Source: Paenibacillus sp. GSMTC-2017 (GTDB lineage: Bacteria > Bacillota > Bacilli > Paenibacillales > Paenibacillaceae). Taken from it: a stretch of 64,000 nucleotides of DNA. The translations under genes and the position numbers were made by a program. Below are positions 7,891-15,885 of this stretch, in pieces; position 1 is the first letter of the stretch; the number at the start of each line of letters is the position of its first letter. The notes beneath the pieces were generated by a model. The model was not told the origin of the DNA and ran no database searches. It saw only the letters and a list, made by a program, of their open reading frames with translations. The stretch lies in the NCBI RefSeq assembly GCF_016019935.1, contig NZ_JAECMT010000008.1, positions 33,355-97,354 of the forward strand, in the 5' to 3' direction.

Positions 7891-8601
7891 CTATTCTTTA
7901 TAGTGCTTCAAGTTGACTTCTCGACAAATAACGTATTTGGATATAGAGGATCGAATCTGATTGTCTGGTCGAACAAGTTTGCGAATATGATCCGGAAGAA
8001 AGCTGTCAAACTTTACTTCTAATATCGTTTGAGGAACAGGAATAGCTTCTTCAAGCACTAAGTTCGGATCAAACAAATCAAAAGTATTAGTTCCAGCTGA
8101 TAACTTCTTGTCAAACGTAATTCTAACGTTCCCAAACTCATACACATAAGCTGCTCGCCAATAGTCGACAATGGCCGTTGGACGGAACCCACGATGTTCC
8201 AGAGCCGAATAGAACTCCTTAAGCAGCAATGATTCCTTCCCTATCAAACAACGGTAATCACCGTGTAAAATAGAGTCATACTCTTCTCTACTAATTCGTG
8301 CAGACTCCTTGCATACAAACTCTCCAAATTTGCTCTTCCGCTCCACGAAGATAACAGAATCGCTACCGTTATACGTTCGGATACGATACTTCTCTCTTAT
8401 AAAAACCCCATTATTTTTATCATGTAATGCATTGTCTTGTTGACCGTCAAAATATAAACTGCGTATACAATAGCCATCTCCGTTAACTGAATGTTGATCC
8501 ATCCTAAGCATTGAGGACACCCGATGATGCAGGGATACATAATCGTGCAGATGCAAATAGTATTTATGTTCGGTTCGAAATTTCCTGCCTTGGAATTGCA
8601 A
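7891..8601 (-). CDS. VTC-domain protein (polyphosphate polymerase-like)
   Basis: A 236-residue protein made almost entirely of a VTC domain, the tunnel-shaped triphosphate-tunnel fold that in yeast Vtc4 makes polyphosphate from ATP. Signature pieces are RSLYFD, REKYRIRTY, VERKSK, VDYWRAAY, ILEVKFD and SSISKY, which supply the basic and acidic tunnel residues. No signal peptide or membrane segment is seen, so it is likely cytoplasmic. I place the start at the TTG at 8601, right after the PelG-CotH stop and 7 bases from GAGGTG; the TTG at 8616 has no ribosome site. Whether it makes polyphosphate or acts on another phosphate donor is unknown. Confidence 0.85.
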   Translation of the reverse strand: MQFQGRKFRTEHKYYLHLHDYVSLHHRVSSMLRMDQHSVNGDGYCIRSLYFDGQQDNALHDKNNGVFIREKYRIRTYNGSDSVIFVERKSKFGEFVCKESARISREEYDSILHGDYRCLIGKESLLLKEFYSALEHRGFRPTAIVDYWRAAYVYEFGNVRITFDKKLSAGTNTFDLFDPNLVLEEAIPVPQTILEVKFDSFLPDHIRKLVRPDNQIRSSISKYVICREVNLKHYKE

Positions 8602-8602
8602 T

Positions 8603-11600
8603 CTATTGCACCTCAAATTCTCTCATGCCGTAATAGAAATCGCCCTCTGGATCCAGATAATAATCAAATGAAACATTGCTACTTCCATGACTATCACGAG
8701 CAGTGACTCTCCAATAATAAATTCCTGGACTTACCTTGTCAGTTGTCCATTTTGTTTCTGTTAATTCTTTCTCTTGTACTACAATTTGGGTAAATAGAGG
8801 ATCCTTCGCGACATCGATATCGTAGGACAAATCATCACCTTGAAGATCATATGACATGTCCCAATTAAATCGGAGCTCATTACCGGATTGAATGACTTCC
8901 CCTTGAAAGAACGGTTTCGGCCTCTCAATATCCTCTATAAATCGTTTAAAACTTTTTTCCGGTGTATTTATAAACCTCTGTATGACGGATTCATACTCAC
9001 TGTTTGCTACCGGTAAATACTTAATATCTGGATCTCTATAAAGGAATGGTTCCACTACAGGCCGATAATTTTTAATCATCTTCGAAATGTTTTCTTTATT
9101 AATGATTTTAGACAATTCATCCATCTTTACTTTTAATTTATCTACATTGTCTAGCGTACGGAAATAGCGTTTATGTAGTTTGGAATTCCAATATCTACTG
9201 ATACCGTTACGGGTAGTCTCGCTGTCTTCTGCGTGTCGCTCGATTTCCCATCCACCGTCATAGTCCCAAGGCAAGAAATACCATTTATTAGAATTCAATG
9301 GTGAGTAGAGAAAGTAGTTACTTGTATCTGTATCCATATTGTCCATCAATATATTTGCTGCTGTCCAAGTGAGGAAATTATCCAAATCAAAGTGCTTTTC
9401 AATGACTTCATCTATCGGAATTTGTGAATTATTTAAATCGTCAAGCATACCAATTAACTTGTCATGTTCTTCTCTTCCCTTAATTTCTAGAAGAGTCTCG
9501 AACTCGCTTTTCTTATAATTGGGATCATTATGCGACTTTATTTGATCGGGATACCGATCAAATTCAAAAAAAGATGCTTTATATAGATGGCCGTTAGGAT
9601 CTAACATATGTGCCTTTAAAAACTGCTTGTTAGGTTGTTCAATATGTGTGAATAGACCATAATCGACAAAATTGGCATCCTTTTCTCCGTTCGATAAATC
9701 CTTTACAAATAGATTTACAAACTGGGTTCTTAAACTCGATATATTCGGTATTGTTTCGAATAAATCAAAACTTAGCTTATTTGCGAATTTGGCATCATCA
9801 TTATTATGCTTATTTAAATTAAAACTTGTTTGATCCAGCCATTGCCCAGCTTCATCATGAAGCTTAATGCGGTATGATTTCTGCGGGGCATACCATGCTG
9901 TCCGTCCTCTTAAAGTAATTGAACCATTTGCTTTCGTTGTTCCATAACCAAACATGCCTTGTGCTGGACCAGCACCTTGAGCTGACCCCTCCTGCATAAT
10001 AATAGAAAGAGATTTATCCTCACTTTTATCTGGAAGCCTGTTTAGTCCGTACCAATCCAACGTCTTCTCCGAACCGGATTTATCTGGGAGTATGGTTACA
10101 TAAACAGTCTTTAAAGAACGGTCATCATCTCGCTCGTATAACCGCTTATCTTCTATAAGCTGCGAAGATACCCCGAGTCCCATAGCACTTGTACTTTCAT
10201 TATTCACCTTAATATCGGATGATTGGCTCCCACTCTCTGACTCCCCCAAACAAGCTGACAATAACAATGTCATAATCAACAATACAGAAACAGCCTTTCC
10301 TGGCTTCAATAGAAATGACTTTTCCTTGCTTTTCTTACTCTGGTTAATTGGTTGAGAACAGAATGTAAAGTAGTCAATATTTCTTAATACATAAAGTAGT
10401 CTCACAATAACAGCCACTAACGTTATAAACGATGCAAGGAACATACCTAATCCATCATAATCAAGCATCATCATCCAATAGGATAAAGTAATATTTAATA
10501 GGACAAAAATAGCTCCAATAACAACCACACCTTTTCGATCATCAAAGTACATAAGAACGTGTACTAGAACAAACATAATAATAAATAGGAAGTACGCCAG
10601 TGTTAAAATACTAAATAGATCAAGCTGAGCCATTGTAAAACCGATGCTAGGGAAAAACTTAATACCTAGCGCGATTGCCATAACTGTAAATAACAATTGT
10701 ACTTCCATAAGAAAGCTAATCTCTTTCACTAACGTATTTTGCATCTTTTTCTTAGCTGTTTGTATGTCCTGAATCGTGCCCCCATTAGTAATATGAAGAT
10801 AGTACGTTCGGAATTTCTCATAAAAAGAAGTTTCGACGGACACAACAAATGTGACTAGAGTTGGCATGACTGACATAAAGGCATAAAATACGGGCAAATC
10901 ATAATAAGACATCACTAGAAATCTACCTGCTATCTCTTCACCGTCCGGCCCAAGCCAATATACAAAGTTGTGTAAATAGACACCGGAATAAACGAAGCAT
11001 CCTGCAAAAAACAACGAACTATACCTTTTAAAATATTGAATAAAGGAAAATAATAATTGTTTATTGGCCTTCGGAAATTTTTGTTCAAAATGATGAAAAG
11101 AGAGCACCACAATAATAAAAAATCCGATATCTATGCCGAGTAATGCTGCAGTTGTATGTTGAAGATCAGTAAATAAAAACAACATCCAGCCACTTAGAAG
11201 CGCGGCAGCAGATCCAATAATAAAACCGCGTACAATACGCATATAATCTTTGAGCGCTGATAGATAAACCCCTTGAAGCCATATCACTATAAGCTCCATA
11301 AAAAATAGATAGGCCGCAAACTTATAAGCAAGGCCAGCATCAACTTCTTTTAGAAAGAGCCATGCAATTATTGCACATATCGGAAGCATGATAGCTAATG
11401 CTCCATAGAAGGATGACATTAACCGATCATATTTCTTCTCATAAATCATGTCAGCGATATAACGAGTCAGAACAAGGGATATTCCGCTTGTAAAAATAAT
11501 TGAAAAAACGAAGCAATACGAAACCGTCGCTATGTATAGTTCCCACTCCATATAACTGCTGCTATAAAAATCCATTATTCGCTGCAATGCAATAATAAGG

Positions 11601-11719
11601 AACATACATAAGATCATTGGGCCAACAGTCGTCAGTGAAGAATAGGCATAGGCTTTTACATTATTAATGAGTCCCTGCTCTCGAAATAACTTTCTTAATT
11701 CGAAGCCAATTCCCGCCAT
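8603..11719 (-). CDS. pelG: PelG-type exopolysaccharide membrane protein fused to a CotH kinase domain
   Basis: A 1038-residue fusion. Residues 1-455 are a PelG homologue (MAGIGFELRKLF start, about 12 membrane segments, MATE/Wzx-like), the inner-membrane part of the Pel synthase. Residues 474-490 form another hydrophobic segment ending in LLSAC (Cys490), which looks like a lipoprotein signal captured by the fusion. Residues 520-930 are a CotH kinase domain: RGRTAW and PQKSYRIKL, MDNMDTDTSNYFLY (Asp796, Asn801) and LPWDYDGGW (Asp819, Asp821), matching the metal and catalytic acids of CotH. Residues 935-1020 look like a fibronectin III-type domain (YYWRVTARDS). GGAGGTGATAG precedes the ATG, and the gene overlaps the end of pelF by 25 bases. 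The CotH part should face outward. Confidence 0.88.
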   Translation of the reverse strand: MAGIGFELRKLFREQGLINNVKAYAYSSLTTVGPMILCMFLIIALQRIMDFYSSSYMEWELYIATVSYCFVFSIIFTSGISLVLTRYIADMIYEKKYDRLMSSFYGALAIMLPICAIIAWLFLKEVDAGLAYKFAAYLFFMELIVIWLQGVYLSALKDYMRIVRGFIIGSAAALLSGWMLFLFTDLQHTTAALLGIDIGFFIIVVLSFHHFEQKFPKANKQLLFSFIQYFKRYSSLFFAGCFVYSGVYLHNFVYWLGPDGEEIAGRFLVMSYYDLPVFYAFMSVMPTLVTFVVSVETSFYEKFRTYYLHITNGGTIQDIQTAKKKMQNTLVKEISFLMEVQLLFTVMAIALGIKFFPSIGFTMAQLDLFSILTLAYFLFIIMFVLVHVLMYFDDRKGVVVIGAIFVLLNITLSYWMMMLDYDGLGMFLASFITLVAVIVRLLYVLRNIDYFTFCSQPINQSKKSKEKSFLLKPGKAVSVLLIMTLLLSACLGESESGSQSSDIKVNNESTSAMGLGVSSQLIEDKRLYERDDDRSLKTVYVTILPDKSGSEKTLDWYGLNRLPDKSEDKSLSIIMQEGSAQGAGPAQGMFGYGTTKANGSITLRGRTAWYAPQKSYRIKLHDEAGQWLDQTSFNLNKHNNDDAKFANKLSFDLFETIPNISSLRTQFVNLFVKDLSNGEKDANFVDYGLFTHIEQPNKQFLKAHMLDPNGHLYKASFFEFDRYPDQIKSHNDPNYKKSEFETLLEIKGREEHDKLIGMLDDLNNSQIPIDEVIEKHFDLDNFLTWTAANILMDNMDTDTSNYFLYSPLNSNKWYFLPWDYDGGWEIERHAEDSETTRNGISRYWNSKLHKRYFRTLDNVDKLKVKMDELSKIINKENISKMIKNYRPVVEPFLYRDPDIKYLPVANSEYESVIQRFINTPEKSFKRFIEDIERPKPFFQGEVIQSGNELRFNWDMSYDLQGDDLSYDIDVAKDPLFTQIVVQEKELTETKWTTDKVSPGIYYWRVTARDSHGSSNVSFDYYLDPEGDFYYGMREFEVQ

Positions 11720-13137
11720 TTGCTATCACCTCCGAGCGATTGATATAAAGCACGATAGTTTTTAATTACATCACTTTGACGATAATATTTTTGAACACGA
11801 AGAAAAGCATTACGTCCCATTTCTTCTCTTAATGCTCGGTTCTTACATAATTGAATTGCAGCGATCGCAATTTGTTCATAGTGCATGACAGGTGCGATTA
11901 AACCTGCTGGTCCAATACCATCATCCAATCCGTCGAGTAATTCCTTGCAGCTTCCTACATTTGTAGATACGAACGGCTTCGAGCCCGCCATTCCCTCCAA
12001 TATCGCAAGAGGCTGACCTTCACTTATACTAGTCAACATCAATAGATCCATTCGACCTAAATAGTCCTTTACCCTTACAGAACCTGTAAACGTTACATCC
12101 TTAAGTGCCAATGTTTCCACCAGCTGCAAGCACTCTTCATAATACTGCTCGTCCTCTTCATACGGCCCCATAATAGTGAACTCTGCCTGAGGAATCTCGC
12201 GTTTGATCAGTGCAAAGCTTTGTAACATCGTCTTAATATCCTTGATGGGAACTACACGAACAATGGCACCTATTCGAATAATATTATCTTCCGGGTTTAC
12301 CACTCCAATATTCGTATATTCCGTACTATGCACACCATTAGGAATGATCCTTATTTTATTGCTGTTGCAACCAAGCTCAACTTGAATTTCTTTGTTTCGG
12401 TTAAATAAGGTAACGACTTCATCTGCTTCCTCATAGGCACAGCTCGAAAGTTTGTAGAAATATTCAATCCACACATCTTTGAAATAGCCCTTAACCCAGT
12501 CAGCTTTAATAATCTCTTCTTCCCTCTCGCGGGAATAAATGCCATGCTCTGTTAATAGGAGAGGTTTGGTATAAAGAAACTTAGCAAGTGCTCCTACTAC
12601 CCCGGCATACCCAGTTGAGACACTATGATAAACATCTGCTTCAGGAATATCATTACGTATCGTTAGGAACAATGGAAGAATCATGGAGCGTACCGTCCAG
12701 AACATTTCTGTGAAAGGAATCAGATTGTATTTCTTACTACACAGCTCCTCTAATATGTCGAAAAAGTCTTTGCTCGAAAGAAAATCAGCTGCATTTTTGA
12801 ATTTTTCACTTCTGAGCACTTTAAAGAGATTGTTCCAATGAATATCTTCGCCACTACCTAGCAACGACTGTATATTTTGTTTATTCAATGAGGATAAGCG
12901 AAACCTACTACCCCATTTCCCTTCTTCCTCGAGGTAAGTATCCAAGAAGGTTTCTTTCACTTCAATAATGTTAGCCGGAAGCTCATATTTGAACTTGCCA
13001 GCTTGTTTGCTCTGAGCGCCAATGGAATAAATAATAAATTCATGTTCTGGCATTTGTGAAACAATATTGTGAATCCAGCTAGATACCCCTCCAGTTATGT
13101 AAGGGTAAGACCCTTCTGCAATCATACAAATTTTCAT
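11695..13137 (-). CDS. pelF: PelF-type glycosyltransferase (GT4)
   Basis: A 480-residue cytoplasmic glycosyltransferase, the polymerising enzyme of Pel synthesis, which uses UDP-activated N-acetylhexosamine and works with PelG. The start MKICMIAEGSYPYITGGVSSW is typical of PelF. The C-terminal Rossmann domain shows IGAIVRVVPIKDI, FTGSVRVKDYLG and the donor-site stretch LMLTSISEGQPLAILEGMA, with the ExxxxxxxE pattern of GT4 enzymes. I start at the ATG at 13137, four bases after the stop of the upstream gene, rather than the TTG at 13158 that overlaps it. It sits between the deacetylase-like gene and pelG, the same order as in the Bacillus cereus pel operon. Confidence 0.9.
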   Translation of the reverse strand: MKICMIAEGSYPYITGGVSSWIHNIVSQMPEHEFIIYSIGAQSKQAGKFKYELPANIIEVKETFLDTYLEEEGKWGSRFRLSSLNKQNIQSLLGSGEDIHWNNLFKVLRSEKFKNAADFLSSKDFFDILEELCSKKYNLIPFTEMFWTVRSMILPLFLTIRNDIPEADVYHSVSTGYAGVVGALAKFLYTKPLLLTEHGIYSREREEEIIKADWVKGYFKDVWIEYFYKLSSCAYEEADEVVTLFNRNKEIQVELGCNSNKIRIIPNGVHSTEYTNIGVVNPEDNIIRIGAIVRVVPIKDIKTMLQSFALIKREIPQAEFTIMGPYEEDEQYYEECLQLVETLALKDVTFTGSVRVKDYLGRMDLLMLTSISEGQPLAILEGMAGSKPFVSTNVGSCKELLDGLDDGIGPAGLIAPVMHYEQIAIAAIQLCKNRALREEMGRNAFLRVQKYYRQSDVIKNYRALYQSLGGDSKWRELASN

Positions 13138-13141
13138 TTCA

Positions 13142-14983
13142 TCACCCGCCCAATCCAATTGTGAACTTTGAATCGAATACTGTTACTAAATACACATTCT
13201 CATCAATTTTTTTGACTGAGCAGTTGTCTTGCCTCGCAATCTTGCGTTCCGATCGCAAAATATAGTGTAATGGAGCATCGTAGTGAGTAACTTCACCACT
13301 GAAACCATCATCTTGTTTCGTTATTTTAACTTCTGCATGAATCGTTTTGGCTAGATCAAGCGCAGCCTCGGTCGATGTCTGGTTTCTAAGCCATGGATAA
13401 CTTTTATCCAATCTCTCTAACATGGCGACAAACTCTTTGTAAAGTTCCTCCCACGATTTGTTGTGGCTTCTTGACTCCACTAATAGATCATCAGGATGAA
13501 CAAAGTGCGAAAATACGCCAACTGAGGTCATCGCATTGGCTTCAATCCATCTATAATGTGGGGTTTCAAAGTAACCCGATGATATTCTCGGCATTTCAAT
13601 GATTCCGTCTTCTGCTATTTCAAATTCCTGAACGTAGGACATATTGCTATAGTCTGTATCGTATAGAGATGAAATAACGGTTAAATTGGGCCAAGCTGCC
13701 TTCAAAGCTTCACGACCATCCACACCCAGTACATTAGAAGGTGGGACATAGGACATGACAGAATATTTCGGGAAGGCACTGTCTACATACTTTAAAACGC
13801 CCTGAATGGATTGTTCCATGTCAGACTGACCGCTCCAAATGTTATATTCCAAAATATTTGCTGTTTCTTTATTAGTCTGTAACGACTGATGATTATAACC
13901 ATGCAGACCAATTTCTCCTCCACTCTTAATTACTTCACGACCATAAGCGATAAGATTATGTCGTTCCTCGTCAACCGGAGCAAGAAATGGCGGTGTTACC
14001 TTGTCGTTATAAGATTGAATAACAGCGGCGGTATATTTAACCGAATAACGTTTAGCTGCTTTTAGCATGTCAGGCCACCATATTTTGTGGTAGAACGTGG
14101 GGATATCCACGCCATATTTTTGATAGATGGACGGTTCAAGCCCCTTTTTAATCGGGGCTGGAAAGTCATCAATAAAAAAAACTTTGGAATTAAAAATAGG
14201 ATATATTGTATCCGCTTGTAACAATCCGATGGCTCCTGCAATTAGTCCTCTGTTTCCTTTAATTTGAAGCATATCTCCATTAAAAACGAGGAATTGTCCT
14301 GATCCATACTCTCGTTTCCACATCAGCGGAATACCTTCTAAGCTTTCTGCTAATAATTCAACCTTCTCATCAAGTTCCAGTCTTAAAGAAACATTAAAGA
14401 TAAAATCATGTCCTGTTTTCAATCCCTTTTCAGCAATCAGTACATTTGAAGTCAGATGAATACCCTTCGTCACCTCAGCATAATCAAATGCAATAATTCC
14501 GAGCTTTCTGTAAATTTGAACAAAGGTATTATCTAGCTCAGGAGTATTCATTAAAAATACCGATCCGCCATTATGGACGTAATCCACCATAGCGGAATTT
14601 TCGTTAATGACTTCAAACTTCCCAATCGTCACGAGAACACTTGTGCATCTGGAATAGTTAATCTTCTCCGAACTCAAATCTATAGGCAGCGCTGCTCGTT
14701 TCATGTACTTAAGTGTCTGGATAGCTTGATTCTTTATGTTTACACTGCTCTCATTATTAGAGTTAAATGCTATACAGTACTTTTCATCTTCTATTAGCGC
14801 TGCCATTGGTTCGTTTATTGTTTTTGTTTGTTCCAAAATACTTTGCCGCTCTTCTAACCACTGCTCATTATGATTAAATTGTAGTACGAACTGAGAACGT
14901 GCAATTTGAATCAATATTGCCAGTGCTAATATAGTTACCATAATGATATAAACGTTCCTTCTGAATTTTACATCCTTGTTCAT
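13142..14983 (-). CDS. DUF2194 protein, PelA deacetylase-like
   Basis: A 613-residue membrane-anchored extracellular protein. One N-terminal transmembrane helix (about 11-29) is followed by a Rossmann-like region (about 65-260) and a polysaccharide-deacetylase-like domain (about 265-560). Motifs of the latter are FFIDDFP (Asp272, Asp273), IGLHGYNHQ (His361, His365) and YVPPSNV, which match the acid and metal-binding histidines of carbohydrate esterase 4. In Gram-positive pel operons a gene of this kind supplies the PelA deacetylase activity that partly deacetylates the polymer. Start codon ATG follows the PelE stop by one base. Confidence 0.85.
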   Translation of the reverse strand: MNKDVKFRRNVYIIMVTILALAILIQIARSQFVLQFNHNEQWLEERQSILEQTKTINEPMAALIEDEKYCIAFNSNNESSVNIKNQAIQTLKYMKRAALPIDLSSEKINYSRCTSVLVTIGKFEVINENSAMVDYVHNGGSVFLMNTPELDNTFVQIYRKLGIIAFDYAEVTKGIHLTSNVLIAEKGLKTGHDFIFNVSLRLELDEKVELLAESLEGIPLMWKREYGSGQFLVFNGDMLQIKGNRGLIAGAIGLLQADTIYPIFNSKVFFIDDFPAPIKKGLEPSIYQKYGVDIPTFYHKIWWPDMLKAAKRYSVKYTAAVIQSYNDKVTPPFLAPVDEERHNLIAYGREVIKSGGEIGLHGYNHQSLQTNKETANILEYNIWSGQSDMEQSIQGVLKYVDSAFPKYSVMSYVPPSNVLGVDGREALKAAWPNLTVISSLYDTDYSNMSYVQEFEIAEDGIIEMPRISSGYFETPHYRWIEANAMTSVGVFSHFVHPDDLLVESRSHNKSWEELYKEFVAMLERLDKSYPWLRNQTSTEAALDLAKTIHAEVKITKQDDGFSGEVTHYDAPLHYILRSERKIARQDNCSVKKIDENVYLVTVFDSKFTIGLGG

Positions 14984-14984
14984 C

Positions 14985-15884
14985 TTAGACTGAGGCTCCT
15001 TCCGACCAAAATCGAACCAAAGTTAGCGCTTGATTGGAAAGTCTTATTGGTGATCGCTTCAATTGATCCAATGTCTGGTGAAGCCTTAAGGCAGATCTCG
15101 TCGTAAAATATACCTTTAGCAAACAAAGATATGCCTCTTCACTATGCGGATACTGTTCTAGATAACGTATGCTAGTAGATTCAGCTACGGCATAGAGTTC
15201 TAACTTAAGCTCCGTCTCCACTTTATCCTGATAAGCCCATTCCGCTTCATCCGATAATTCTATAAGCGTCTCCAGTACATTTATGTATGTATATTGATAT
15301 TTTGTAATGGTTCTTTCATCAAGAAACCCGCTACGCAGGAAACCTTTAAGTACTAATGAATAGTTATGTACGACGTATTCATCCTTTTTGTGTTGTTCAT
15401 ATTGAACAGACAACTCTTGAATAGCAATCAAGAGCTTACGCTTCACTTCCATAATGGCACTAACAGCGTAATGAGATGTTTCCGTATCCTCATTACTTAC
15501 CGCTGTTTGCAATATTTCAAGATAATGAATAGAGTCCTGCTTGAGTACATCAATCATGACTCTACGTCTAGTTTGATGCTCACTGACGACAAGAGCATCC
15601 TCAATTGGAATAACATTAAGCTCTTTCTCTGCTTCAAGCACGGAATAAATGCCGACATGACGTACCTTATGTTCCTCTTGCTGCTTTGTAATGTAGTCGT
15701 GAAAGTCTTCCCCGGCATTAACATACAGCCTCTTTGGCCAAAATATCGGAAATAGCCATCCTATAATCGGAAATACAGTCACTATTACGAGCCTAATTAA
15801 TAACTGTGGATAGGAATGACCATAACGCAGGTAAAGTAAAATTGCAGATAAGAGCATATACGCTACAAACAACCAAACAACCAT
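14985..15884 (-). CDS. PelE-like membrane protein with TPR-type helices
   Basis: A 299-residue protein with two N-terminal transmembrane helices (about 2-18 and 30-50, ending IIGWLFPIFWPKRLY) and then an all-helical cytoplasmic part rich in leucine, glutamate and tyrosine, consistent with tetratricopeptide-like repeats. Size, topology and place between the PelD part and the PelA part match PelE, which binds PelD and assembles the synthase in the inner membrane. Sequence similarity itself is not something I could recognise strongly, so the call rests on topology and gene order. Start and stop abut both neighbours within 1-2 bases. Confidence 0.75.
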   Translation of the reverse strand: MVVWLFVAYMLLSAILLYLRYGHSYPQLLIRLVIVTVFPIIGWLFPIFWPKRLYVNAGEDFHDYITKQQEEHKVRHVGIYSVLEAEKELNVIPIEDALVVSEHQTRRRVMIDVLKQDSIHYLEILQTAVSNEDTETSHYAVSAIMEVKRKLLIAIQELSVQYEQHKKDEYVVHNYSLVLKGFLRSGFLDERTITKYQYTYINVLETLIELSDEAEWAYQDKVETELKLELYAVAESTSIRYLEQYPHSEEAYLCLLKVYFTTRSALRLHQTLDQLKRSPIRLSNQALTLVRFWSEGASV

Positions 15885-15885
15885 T

